Source: VBAT01 sp036520835
GTDB lineage: Bacteria; Bacteroidota; Bacteroidia; Chitinophagales; Chitinophagaceae
Direction of reading: 5' to 3'
NCBI GenBank assembly: GCA_036520835.1
Contig: DATDIX010000061.1
Span: 1 to 35,214, forward strand
Length of the DNA stretch: 35,214 nucleotides
The stretch's first letter is position 1. Every line of letters begins with the position of its first letter. The translations under genes and the position numbers were made by a program. The notes beneath the pieces were generated by a model. It was not told the origin of the DNA and searched no databases. It saw only the letters and a list, made by a program, of their open reading frames with translations. Positions 24,314-32,155 of the stretch are shown here, piece after piece.

Positions 24314-24814
24314 ATGGCTACTAAGGAATTCAATACGATACTACTGGACAATGCAGATTTTTTGAGGCCATTTGCTGTCAATCTTACGAAAGATACTGAA
24401 GCCGCAAACGACCTATACCAGGAAACTCTTTATAAAGCGCTGGCCAATCATGAAAAGTATAATGCCGGCACCAATATCAAAGCATGGTTATTTACCATCA
24501 TGCGGAATATTTTTATTAATAACTACCGCAGGAAGGCCAAGCAAAAAACCATTTTTGATAATACCCCAGAAGATTACCTGATCAACCTGAAGCAATCAGC
24601 CGTATCAAACGGAGCAGAGAGCGGTATGCGGGTAAAAGAGATCAATACGGCCATAAATCATCTACCGGAGATCTTCAAGATGCCGTTCCTTCTATATATT
24701 GACGGATATAAGTACCAGGAAATTTCAGACTACCTTCATGAACCACTTGGTACTATCAAAAGCAGGATACACTTTGCCAGGAAATTGCTGAAAGAACAGA
24801 TCAGCAGGTTTTAA
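24314..24814 (+). CDS. ECF-type RNA polymerase sigma factor
   Basis: This 166-residue sigma-70-family protein has only regions 2 and 4. Region 2 is DTEAANDLYQETLYKALANH with KAWLFTIMRNIFINNYRR (the -10-recognition helix). Region 4 is INHLPEIFKMPFLLYIDGYKY, then QEISDYLHEPLGTIKSRIHF and ARKLLKEQI, a clear helix-turn-helix for -35 recognition. The start at 24314 (MATKEFN) follows a strong promoter and leaves region 2 at the normal distance. The gene lies between the B12-type MerR regulator and crtI, like the LitR-LitS pair of Streptomyces, so it probably switches on carotenoid genes when the repressor is released. No anti-sigma gene is adjacent. Confidence 0.88.
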   Translation: MATKEFNTILLDNADFLRPFAVNLTKDTEAANDLYQETLYKALANHEKYNAGTNIKAWLFTIMRNIFINNYRRKAKQKTIFDNTPEDYLINLKQSAVSNGAESGMRVKEINTAINHLPEIFKMPFLLYIDGYKYQEISDYLHEPLGTIKSRIHFARKLLKEQISRF

Positions 24815-24871
24815 TCAGGGGTTCGGGACTTTCCATTGTCTTAGACATTTTAAAACAACTACTCCACCAGG

Positions 24872-26344
24872 ATGACAAAAAAAGTAATTGTTATTGGTAG
24901 TGGTTTTGCAGGATTGTCTGCGGCTACCTTTATGGCGAAAGAAGGATGGAACGTTACAGTAGTTGAAAAGAACAACACACCGGGAGGCAGGGCAGCCCAA
25001 CTCAAAGAAGAGGGTTTTACATTTGATATGGGCCCCAGTTTTTACTGGATGCCCGATGTTTTTGAGAGATATTTTAACCAGTTTGGCAAAAAAGCTTCCG
25101 ATTATTATTCGCTGAAACGGCTTGATCCCTCCTATCGTATTTACTGGAATGATGGCTTCACTGATATCCCTGCTAATTTTCAAAAACTAAAGGAAGTATT
25201 TGAGTCCTTCGAAAAAGGCAGCGGGCAAAAGCTGGAAAAATACCTGGAGGAAGCGGCTTACAAATATGAAACAGGGATCAATAATCTTGTTTATAAACCC
25301 GGGCTTTCTTTTACAGAATTCTTTGACTGGTCCGTGATCAAAGGAATTTTCAGGCTGGATATTATTACTTCTATCAAGACGCATATTCAAAAACATTTCA
25401 AACATCCCAAACTGGTACAGTTGATGGAATTCCCGGTTCTATTCCTTGGTGCATTACCGGAAGACACCCCTGCATTGTACAGCCTCATGAATTATGCGGA
25501 TATAAAAGGAGGTACCTGGTACCCGCAGGGCGGAATCTATGCCGTTGTGGAAGGGATGTATAAGCTGGCCGTGGAGCAGGGTGTCAACTTCTGCTTTAAT
25601 GAAAAGGCTAAAGAAATAAAAATCGAAGGAGTTGAAGCCAAAAGAGTCGTTACAGATAAAAATACACATGAAGCAGATGTGGTGATCAGCGGCGCTGATT
25701 ATCATTTTACCGAAACAGGATTACTGGATGAACAATACAGGAGCTATTCTGAAAATTACTGGCAAAAGAAAGTAATGGCCCCTTCCTGCCTGCTGTATTA
25801 TGTTGGATTAAATAAAAAATTGAAGAACATAACCCATCATTCCCTTTTTTTCGATGTGCCCTTTGACCAGCATGGGAAAGAGATATACAAAGATCCTAAG
25901 TGGCCGACGGAGCCTTTATTCTATGTCAGCGTTTCATCAGTTACAGATCCTTCAACGGCACCGGAAGCCTGTGAGAATCTTGTTTTTTTGGTACCGGTAG
26001 CAGCGGGACTTACAGGTGATGAGGAAGAATTAAGGGAGAAATATTTCCGGATGATCGTCAGCCGGATGGAAAAACATATCGGCGAACCGGTAAATGATTT
26101 TATTGTTTATAAAAAATCCTATTCGGTCAGCGATTTCGTAAGTGATTACAATTCTTTCCGTGGTAATGCGTATGGCCTGGCCAATACTTTAAAACAAACT
26201 GCGATCTTCAGGCCATCCTGCAGAAGCAGGAAAGTAAAGAACCTTTTTTATACAGGGCAATTGACGGTCCCCGGGCCGGGTGTGCCGCCCAGCCTGATCA
26301 GTGGTGAAGTGGTGACCAGGGAGGTAATTAAAGTGATGAATTAA
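24872..26344 (+). CDS. crtI: Phytoene desaturase (CrtI type)
   Basis: This 490-residue FAD-dependent desaturase introduces double bonds into phytoene, forming lycopene. The dinucleotide motif is VIVIGSGFAGLSAATF (Gly9, Gly11, Gly14), followed by the CrtI hallmark NNTPGGRAAQLKEEGFTFD then MGPSFYWMP. The C-terminal flavin segment is NLFYTGQLTVPGPGVPPSLI. Length is normal for bacterial CrtI. It starts 58 bases after the sigma factor stop, with AGG four bases or so before the ATG, and heads the crtI-crtB-idi-crtZ-crtY series, which has small gaps. The number of desaturation steps cannot be read from sequence; CrtY downstream implies lycopene. Confidence 0.95.
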   Translation: MTKKVIVIGSGFAGLSAATFMAKEGWNVTVVEKNNTPGGRAAQLKEEGFTFDMGPSFYWMPDVFERYFNQFGKKASDYYSLKRLDPSYRIYWNDGFTDIPANFQKLKEVFESFEKGSGQKLEKYLEEAAYKYETGINNLVYKPGLSFTEFFDWSVIKGIFRLDIITSIKTHIQKHFKHPKLVQLMEFPVLFLGALPEDTPALYSLMNYADIKGGTWYPQGGIYAVVEGMYKLAVEQGVNFCFNEKAKEIKIEGVEAKRVVTDKNTHEADVVISGADYHFTETGLLDEQYRSYSENYWQKKVMAPSCLLYYVGLNKKLKNITHHSLFFDVPFDQHGKEIYKDPKWPTEPLFYVSVSSVTDPSTAPEACENLVFLVPVAAGLTGDEEELREKYFRMIVSRMEKHIGEPVNDFIVYKKSYSVSDFVSDYNSFRGNAYGLANTLKQTAIFRPSCRSRKVKNLFYTGQLTVPGPGVPPSLISGEVVTREVIKVMN

Positions 26345-26362
26345 TTTCTTAAATTACAATAC

Positions 26363-27199
26363 ATGCTACAGCTGTTTCATAGTGTAAGTGAAAATTGCAG
26401 CCGTCTTGTTGCTGAAAAATACAGTACATCATTTTACTCAGCTATCCGGTTATTGCACCGGGATCTCCGGGCCCCAATATGTAATATTTATGGATTTGTC
26501 CGTTTTGCTGATGAGATCGTGGACACATTTCATAGCTATGATAAAGCCTCCCTTCTCCGGCAATTTAAAAATGAAACATACGAGGCTATCGAAAGAAAAA
26601 TAAGCCTGAACCCTATCCTTAATAGTTTTCAGCTGACTGTCAACGAATATAAGATCGACCATGATCTGATCGAAGCTTTTTTCAGGAGTATGGAATTCGA
26701 TCTTTCCAAAAAAGTATACAACAGGGAAGAATATGGTGACTATATCTATGGCTCGGCCGAAGTAGTCGGGTTGATGTGTTTGCAGGTTTTTTCAGGAAGG
26801 AATAAAAAACTGTACAGTCAATTGCAGGAGCATGCCCGGGCTTTGGGGGCAGCTTTTCAAAAGGTGAATTTCCTCCGGGACCTGAAGGCAGATAATAATG
26901 ACCTCTCACGAATGTATTTTCCCGGCTGCGACTTCAATAATTTCTCTGAAAATGACAAAAAAGAGATCGAAAAAGATATACAGCGTGATTTTAAACAAGC
27001 GTATGATGGGATACGGAATCTACCTATTAAAGCAAGATTTGGGGTATATGTAGCCTATAAATATTATCTCTCCCTGTTTAAAAAGATCAAAAGGACAGAT
27101 ACCTGTCATATCTTGCAAAAGAGAATACGCATACCCGGTCATCATAAAATGATGATCGTACTGAGAGCGGGATTAAAATACCAGTTGAAATTATTATAA
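26363..27199 (+). CDS. crtB: Phytoene synthase
   Basis: This 278-residue squalene/phytoene synthase family protein condenses two geranylgeranyl diphosphates into phytoene. The two Mg-diphosphate motifs are visible: Asp50-x3-Asp54 in RFADEIVD, and Asp173-x3-Asp177 in KVNFLRDLKAD. YSTSFYSAIRLL near the N-terminus and YGSAEVVGLMCL are family signatures. It begins 18 bases after crtI. Having CrtI as neighbour argues for phytoene over squalene synthesis. The geranylgeranyl diphosphate synthase gene (crtE) is not in the window. Confidence 0.94.
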   Translation: MLQLFHSVSENCSRLVAEKYSTSFYSAIRLLHRDLRAPICNIYGFVRFADEIVDTFHSYDKASLLRQFKNETYEAIERKISLNPILNSFQLTVNEYKIDHDLIEAFFRSMEFDLSKKVYNREEYGDYIYGSAEVVGLMCLQVFSGRNKKLYSQLQEHARALGAAFQKVNFLRDLKADNNDLSRMYFPGCDFNNFSENDKKEIEKDIQRDFKQAYDGIRNLPIKARFGVYVAYKYYLSLFKKIKRTDTCHILQKRIRIPGHHKMMIVLRAGLKYQLKLL

Positions 27200-27201
27200 A
27201 G

Positions 27202-27741
27202 ATGGATCCATTGCAGGTAATATTGGTGAATGAGAATGATTCAGCCCTCGGGGCCATGGAAAAAATGGAGGCGCACAGGAAAGGCTTGCTCCACAGGGCC
27301 TTCAGCGTCTTTATTTTTAACAGCAAAGGGGAGATGCTGCTCCAGCGCAGGGCATTAAATAAATACCACAGCGGTGGACTATGGACAAACAGTTGCTGCA
27401 GCCATCCCCAACCCGGCGAGGAAACACAGGATGCGGCAATAAGAAGGTTGCAGGAAGAAATGGGATTTGTTACGCCACTGGAAAAGATATTTGATTTTGT
27501 TTACCGGGCAGAGTTCGGGAATGGTCTGACAGAGCATGAATTTGATCATGTATTTGCAGGTGAATATGAAGGCGCCATCAGTTTTGATCCCCATGAAGTA
27601 ATGGATTATTGTTACAAAAGCCTGGAAGAGGTACGTACAGACCTTAAAGAACAACCACAAAAATTCACTACATGGTTTCACCTTGCATTTCCGAAAATTG
27701 AGGAATGGTGGAGCCATCGGTATAAAAGTATAGCAGCCTGA
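27202..27741 (+). CDS. idi: Isopentenyl-diphosphate delta-isomerase, type I
   Basis: This 179-residue Nudix-fold enzyme interconverts IPP and DMAPP and so balances precursors for geranylgeranyl diphosphate. Features are His25 and His31 (AHRKGLLHRAF), the catalytic cysteine in TNSCCSHP (Cys66), the Nudix-type GEETQDAAIRRLQEEMG, and the metal-binding EHEFDHVF with Glu111 and Glu113. The gene starts two bases after the crtB stop and is followed 12 bases later by crtZ, so precursor supply is co-expressed with the pigment genes. Confidence 0.95.
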   Translation: MDPLQVILVNENDSALGAMEKMEAHRKGLLHRAFSVFIFNSKGEMLLQRRALNKYHSGGLWTNSCCSHPQPGEETQDAAIRRLQEEMGFVTPLEKIFDFVYRAEFGNGLTEHEFDHVFAGEYEGAISFDPHEVMDYCYKSLEEVRTDLKEQPQKFTTWFHLAFPKIEEWWSHRYKSIAA

Positions 27742-27753
27742 ACAGCATAATCA

Positions 27754-28263
27754 ATGACCGTTGTTTATTATATATTGGTATTACTGGCCACATTTATGAT
27801 CATGGAAGGCGTTACCTGGCTGACGCATAAGTATGTCATGCATGGTTTTCTCTGGTATTTACACAAGGACCATCACCAGGTGGAGCCCGGTTTTTTTGAA
27901 AAGAATGATGCCTTCTTTATCATATTCGCTGTGCCCAGTATGCTGCTGATCGCTTTCGGCACCTATGATCATGTGTGGTGGATGCAAGCCATCGGGTTTG
28001 GCATTATGGCCTATGGCTTTGCTTATTTCCTGGTCCATGATGTGATCATTCATCAGCGATTCAAATGGTTTACACGCAGCAATAATACATATGTGCGGGC
28101 CATACGATGGGCACATAAGATGCATCACCGGCATCTTGACCGTCATGAGGGGGAAAGTTTTGGTATGCTGTACGTTGCTAAACGATACTGGGATAAGATC
28201 CGCCGGGATAAAAAACTGATGGCGGGTAATAAGAAAGTAGAATATGCACCGGAAGCGACATAG
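27754..28263 (+). CDS. crtZ: Beta-carotene hydroxylase (CrtZ type)
   Basis: This 169-residue membrane di-iron hydroxylase adds 3-hydroxyls to the beta-rings, turning beta-carotene into zeaxanthin. All four histidine clusters of the fatty-acid-hydroxylase-like family are present: His25 to His30 (HKYVMH), His37-His41 (HKDHH), His95 to His100 (HDVIIH) and His121-His125 (HKMHH). Hydrophobic segments are at about 3-22, 52-70 and 76-95. It ends immediately before crtY. Confidence 0.95.
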   Translation: MTVVYYILVLLATFMIMEGVTWLTHKYVMHGFLWYLHKDHHQVEPGFFEKNDAFFIIFAVPSMLLIAFGTYDHVWWMQAIGFGIMAYGFAYFLVHDVIIHQRFKWFTRSNNTYVRAIRWAHKMHHRHLDRHEGESFGMLYVAKRYWDKIRRDKKLMAGNKKVEYAPEAT

Positions 28264-28301
28264 TTTTCCCGCCTGTATCTTTAGCCTTTAATAAATCCCC
28301 T

Positions 28302-29453
28302 CTGCTCAAATCAACATCATACGATTTTATTATTTGTGGTGCCGGCTGTGCTGGTCTTAGCCTGCTGGTACGAATGCTCCGCAGCGGAAAATTCAGCGAC
28401 AAAAGAATATTGCTGCTTGACAAAGAAGCAAAGACAAAGAATGACCGTACCTGGTGTTTCTGGGAAAAGGAAAATGGTTTCTTCGAGGAGATCGTTTATA
28501 AAAAATGGGATAGTATATCTTTTTTTAGCGATGATTTCTCCTCTTCCCTCGATATCTCCCCTTACCAGTACAAGATGATAAGAGGCGCTGATTTTTATCG
28601 CTATTGTTTTGATGAGATACACAAGCACACTAACGTAGAGCTTGTATATGGAGAGGTAAACGGCTGGGAATATGAAAAGGAAACCCTCATCCTGCGGATA
28701 GATGGTAAAGAATCAAGGTTGTTTGATACCGGCACAAAAATTTTTAACTCCATCTATAAACCCGGTGAGCCGGACCGTAGGACCATCAGGTTGCTCCAGC
28801 ATTTTAAAGGCTGGGTGATTGAAACGCCAAAACCTGTTTTCGATCCAGCTAAGGCGACAATGATGGACTTCAGAGTTCACCAGGAGCACGGAACTACATT
28901 TGCTTATGTATTGCCATTTAATGAAACGACTGCTTTAGTAGAATATACTTTGTTTACCAAACAGGTATTGCCAGCCACACAATATGATGCTGAATTAAAT
29001 AATTACATCAATTCTTTTTTACGGATAAATGACTATACGGTGAAGGAAGAGGAGTTTGGCGTAATACCAATGACCAATGAGCGATTCAACTTTGACCATA
29101 ATGGCTGGCAGATCGGTACAGCCGGGGGACAGACCAAGGCTTCCAGCGGCTACACCTTCCAGTTCATTCAAAAACAGTCGGAGAAAATAGTTGAGTACCT
29201 GGTTGCCGGCAGATCATTAAATGAACTTCCCGGTACAGCCAGGCGATTTCGTTTTTATGATAATACACTTCTGCACATTCTTTATTATAACAAACTTCCC
29301 GGGAAAAAGATTTTTACTGATCTTTTTAAAAAGAACAAACCTCAGCAGGTACTGAGGTTTCTCGATAATGAAAGTTCTGTTATGGATGAATTAAAGATCA
29401 TTTCTTCTCTCCCCGCTATTCCTTTTCTTAAAGCGGCACTTCGTCAATTGTAA
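28302..29453 (+). CDS. crtY: Lycopene beta-cyclase with a non-canonical start
   Basis: This CrtY-type flavoprotein cyclises the ends of lycopene to beta-carotene. Signatures: YDFIICGAGCAGLSLL (Gly13, Gly15, Gly18), DRTWCFWEKE, PYQYKMIRGADFYRYCFDE, LLQHFKGWVIETP, FDPAKATMMDFRVHQ, YVLPFNETTALVEYTLF, FGVIPMT and IGTAGGQTKASSGYTFQF. The frame is open from 28233, but no ATG, GTG or TTG occurs before the ATG at 28374, which would delete the dinucleotide-binding motif. CTG at 28302 gives a normal start (MLKSTSYDF) and 383 residues, the usual length. An ATA overlapping the crtZ stop (28260) is another option. Translation may also depend on coupling to crtZ. The function is secure; the start is my best guess. 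Confidence 0.85.
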   Translation: MLKSTSYDFIICGAGCAGLSLLVRMLRSGKFSDKRILLLDKEAKTKNDRTWCFWEKENGFFEEIVYKKWDSISFFSDDFSSSLDISPYQYKMIRGADFYRYCFDEIHKHTNVELVYGEVNGWEYEKETLILRIDGKESRLFDTGTKIFNSIYKPGEPDRRTIRLLQHFKGWVIETPKPVFDPAKATMMDFRVHQEHGTTFAYVLPFNETTALVEYTLFTKQVLPATQYDAELNNYINSFLRINDYTVKEEEFGVIPMTNERFNFDHNGWQIGTAGGQTKASSGYTFQFIQKQSEKIVEYLVAGRSLNELPGTARRFRFYDNTLLHILYYNKLPGKKIFTDLFKKNKPQQVLRFLDNESSVMDELKIISSLPAIPFLKAALRQL

Positions 29454-29459
29454 ATTTTC

Positions 29460-29485
29460 TACCCCCCCTTTAGGGGATGGGGGTA
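29460..29485. terminator. Bidirectional terminator-like hairpin between convergent genes
   Basis: TACCCCC (29460-29466) pairs with GGGGGTA (29479-29485), with an inner CC/GG helped by CCTTTAGGGG. It begins seven bases after the crtY stop and ends right at the stop of the convergent small membrane-protein gene. The stem is GC-rich, but the T-runs on either side are short, so it may act in both directions with moderate efficiency. Confidence 0.55.
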
Positions 29486-29920
29486 TTATTGATCCGGGTC
29501 TAATTGCATGAACTCCCTCTTCACTGCCTTCAGCATACTGAAAAGCTGGGCCACCTGTATCAGCAATAATATGGAAAGCGCCAGCATCACATACCAGGGA
29601 AGATGGATGTATTTTGCCGGCGGGGCATCTTCAAATTTCAGGTTATACCAGCCCGTAAGCGATGAACCAAAGGCCATGCCTACGAGCAAAAATGAAATAA
29701 GTGAATACACCACTTTCATGAACATGATGCGCATGGTGGAATAACCTACCTTAAAGTTCTCAAGAATAGCAGCAGGGATGATCAGTACCAGGGCTATCCA
29801 ACTCCAGTTGTTGCGAAACCAGTTATCGCTGAGCACCAGGTTGAGCAGGAGCACTAAAACAATAGAAAGCAGCCCCCAGGGAAATAATAGAAATGTTGAA
29901 GGTTTGGTGGATGTAGCCAT
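29486..29920 (-). CDS. Small membrane protein of unknown function
   Basis: I do not recognise this 144-residue protein. It has four hydrophobic segments, about residues 11-32, 40-52, 67-86 and 107-127, and a charged C-terminus (AVKREFMQLDPDQ), so it is an inner-membrane protein with little outside the bilayer. No enzyme motif is seen. The gene is convergent with crtY. Its first 13-14 codons and the upstream 35 bases are repeated almost exactly at 34178-34254, next to the tRNA gene. This indicates that the gene once lay beside the tRNA and was separated from it by the chromate module. Confidence 0.72.
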   Translation of the reverse strand: MATSTKPSTFLLFPWGLLSIVLVLLLNLVLSDNWFRNNWSWIALVLIIPAAILENFKVGYSTMRIMFMKVVYSLISFLLVGMAFGSSLTGWYNLKFEDAPPAKYIHLPWYVMLALSILLLIQVAQLFSMLKAVKREFMQLDPDQ

Positions 29921-29955
29921 GGCAATTTTTTTAGAAAAGGAAATTAAATATTTTT
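29879..29955. repeat. 77-bp direct repeat, left copy (with intact gene)
   Basis: This segment aligns without gaps to 34178-34254 with four mismatches in 77 positions. It includes the start codon and first codons of the small membrane-protein gene and its upstream leader. The two copies have the same orientation and enclose the whole chromate operon. No transposase or integrase gene lies between or beside them. See the right copy. Confidence 0.9.
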
Positions 29956-30093
29956 AAGAAGAAGTCTGAAGAAAAATACCCCCAGCGGGAGTCCGTACGA
30001 ACTTATAAGTGGAAGAGATGACGAGAATAACCAGATTTCCTTTTGTTATTGGTTGGCAAGACTAAGAAGAACCGGGGTTTGACTGTTCATAAA

Positions 30094-31278
30094 TTAAGAG
30101 AAAAACCCCCAGACCAAACTAAATAAACCTGCTCCTGTTATAATAAGCACAGAGGCGTATTTTGATCTGTATTTGATCAGGATAGCCAGGCATAACAGGA
30201 AAATTATTATTGCCGGTAAAGTAGTGACAGCAGATGCAAGAAGCTGAACAGCAGTTACAGCAACCAGGCCCACGACTCCGGCTGTTATTCCGTCCAGGAA
30301 ATTATGCAAGGCAGTATTCGCAATCAACTTTTCCATTACTGAATGACCGATGAGTGTAAAAGCAAAAGCTGGTAAAAATATACCTATGGTGATAAGAATA
30401 GCTCCCCACCATCCGGCTCCAAAATATCCAACGAAAGTGGAAAAGATAATTAATGGAGCAGGTAAAACCCCTGATATTGCAATACCATCCAGGAACTGAT
30501 CCTGTGTCATCCATTTATTTTTTATTACTGCATCTTCCTGTATAAAAGGAATGGCTGTATAAGCCCCTCCAAACGTTAACAATCCCGCTTTCAACCCCGA
30601 TACAAATACAGATACGGGCTCAGGATCTTTCTTTGATAATTGTACATCATGTTTTGTATGATTTCGTTGAAAGTTAAATCCATTTTCATAAACAGTAAAA
30701 CTGATCAAAGAAAGCAAGACCAGTGCAAGGCTAATAACTACCCATATATTTTTCTTTCGCAAAAATGAATAACCGGCTCCGGCGATCCCTAATACAATAA
30801 GAAAATGAACGCCGGTTAAAAAAGCGATAGCACTAAGCAGTGCGATGGTCAGTAATTTCTTATTTATCACGGCATGTTTACCAATCCTGTAAACAGCAAA
30901 TACGATCAATGCAACTACAGCAACCTGTATGCCTGCAAATATTGCAAGTATGGTGGGAGACCTGAGTCCGAATTTTACATACAACCAGGTAAATAAAAGA
31001 ATTAATAAAAATCCCGGCAACATAAAACCAAGTCCGGCTAAGAACCCGCCCCACCTTCCCGCGGCTCTCATCCCGAAATAAACACAAAGCTCATGCGCCT
31101 CAGGCCCGGGCAATACCTGGTATACGGCGAGTGCCCGGTTGAACTGGTCTTTGGAGATCCAGTTCTCTTCTTCCACCAATTCTTTTTTGATCATGGCTAT
31201 CTGGGCAACAGGGCCTCCCCATGCCAGGCAACCAAACCGAAGGAATCTTAAAAATATCTGTAAAGGGGTTTGCTTCAT
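30094..31278 (-). CDS. chrA: Chromate transporter ChrA (two CHR domains)
   Basis: This 394-residue inner-membrane protein of the CHR superfamily extrudes chromate, driven by the proton motive force. It is the long two-domain form. Domain 1 has FGCLAWGGPVAQIAM and AVYQVLPGPEAHELCVYFG, and domain 2 has FGGAYTAIPFIQEDAV and GIAISGVLPAPLIIFSTFVG. About ten membrane segments are seen. The ATG at 31276-31278 (MKQTPLQ) is preferred; an in-frame TTG three codons upstream is less likely. It is the last gene of a five-gene minus-strand operon, 38 bases after the rhodanese gene. The ChrB-domain proteins in the same operon support chromate as substrate; sulfate or another oxyanion cannot be excluded. Confidence 0.93.
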   Translation of the reverse strand: MKQTPLQIFLRFLRFGCLAWGGPVAQIAMIKKELVEEENWISKDQFNRALAVYQVLPGPEAHELCVYFGMRAAGRWGGFLAGLGFMLPGFLLILLFTWLYVKFGLRSPTILAIFAGIQVAVVALIVFAVYRIGKHAVINKKLLTIALLSAIAFLTGVHFLIVLGIAGAGYSFLRKKNIWVVISLALVLLSLISFTVYENGFNFQRNHTKHDVQLSKKDPEPVSVFVSGLKAGLLTFGGAYTAIPFIQEDAVIKNKWMTQDQFLDGIAISGVLPAPLIIFSTFVGYFGAGWWGAILITIGIFLPAFAFTLIGHSVMEKLIANTALHNFLDGITAGVVGLVAVTAVQLLASAVTTLPAIIIFLLCLAILIKYRSKYASVLIITGAGLFSLVWGFFS

Positions 31279-31316
31279 CTTCAGCAAAATGAATTGCTAA
31301 TTTGTATAGTTCCGGG

Positions 31317-31616
31317 TTATTCAGAAAGCCATCCAAATGTACCGTCTTTCAAATAAAAAACATTTGCGAAGCCCATTCCCGCTATGGCATCAGCCGCATT
31401 TTGTGAACGTTCCAGTCCTTTATTGCAAATACAGACGATAGTATCACTTGCGGTGAGTTTTGTACTATTTCCATCAATTGTTTCTGCCGGTATATTCACT
31501 GCTCCGGGTATATGCATTTTTTCATATTCTTCAGGAGTACGTATGTCAATAAGTTTTACAGATTTGTTTTGTTGCTGCAATTCCCCGATCTGTTGTTTGG
31601 TAATTGGTTGTTGCAT
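31317..31616 (-). CDS. Rhodanese-fold protein with a CX5R active loop
   Basis: This 99-residue single-domain rhodanese-like protein has no signal peptide. KLIDIRTPEEYEKMHIPGAVNIP is the typical first half. The active loop is CNKGLERS, with the nucleophile Cys64 and Arg70. The spacing is Cys-x5-Arg; ordinary bacterial sulfurtransferases have CxxGxRS, with a loop one residue shorter. Seven-residue CX5R loops belong to the Cdc25 phosphatase and Acr2 arsenate reductase branch of the fold, which bind tetrahedral oxyanions. In a chromate operon this could mean an oxyanion-handling role, or simply a divergent sulfurtransferase. Cys62 lies two residues before the nucleophile and could form a disulfide. 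Confidence 0.85.
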   Translation of the reverse strand: MQQPITKQQIGELQQQNKSVKLIDIRTPEEYEKMHIPGAVNIPAETIDGNSTKLTASDTIVCICNKGLERSQNAADAIAGMGFANVFYLKDGTFGWLSE

Positions 31617-31664
31617 GTGCTTATATGGTATTAAGTTTAAAAATGGTGCATTAAATCTTCCCGG

Positions 31665-32114
31665 TTAAACAGCATTCCAGTTATGCCGTTCCCGCTGTAC
31701 ATATTTAGCCCAACTATACAGCGCATCATAAATTTTCATTCCGGCCGCCAGCATTTGATGATCATCTTTGTAATTATAAGAAAGGCCCGCCGAGATAGCC
31801 CACAAGCCAGCGGATTGATCCGCCAAATCAAACCGGTCGGTATCGGCTCCCCGTACAATAAGTGCCAGTTGATCTAAAGCAGGATCATTTAATTTGTGTT
31901 TTTTGATAATAAAATCAAACGTACATTCTTCGCCATAGTGAGTATACTCTGCGCCGGGAATATCATAAGGAACAGCATTTAATTCTTTCGCCTTCTTAAA
32001 TACCTGCTCTTTTGGAACGTATAGGAACTCGGCATCCTTGTCCACAAAATTTTTGATTAGCCACGGACAGGCTATCCTGTCAATTTTAGGGCTTTCTCTT
32101 GTTATCCATTTCAT
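31665..32114 (-). CDS. Stand-alone ChrB-like chromate resistance protein
   Basis: This 149-residue protein consists only of the domain found at the C-terminus of ChrB regulators (chromate resistance protein family). Family strings are KIDRIACPWLIKNF (Cys16), GEECTFD (Cys64), VRGADTDRFDLADQSAGLWA and YDALYSWAKY. Over the first 140 residues it aligns without gaps to the N-terminal part of the ChrB-AraC fusion two genes upstream, at 90 of 140 identical positions counted by eye. It has no DNA-binding domain. It may sense or bind chromate, or act as an enzyme; its biochemical role is not settled in what I know of the family. Confidence 0.88.
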   Translation of the reverse strand: MKWITRESPKIDRIACPWLIKNFVDKDAEFLYVPKEQVFKKAKELNAVPYDIPGAEYTHYGEECTFDFIIKKHKLNDPALDQLALIVRGADTDRFDLADQSAGLWAISAGLSYNYKDDHQMLAAGMKIYDALYSWAKYVQRERHNWNAV

Positions 32115-32155
32115 TTTTTGGTTTTTACTTGAAATGAGCCCATAACAGCAAAGCC

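Noticed and set aside
30060..30115. Terminator after chrA (GGGGTTT/AAACCCC on the minus strand)
   Set aside because: The seven-base stem overlaps the end of the gene and no T-run follows it, so support is too weak to list.
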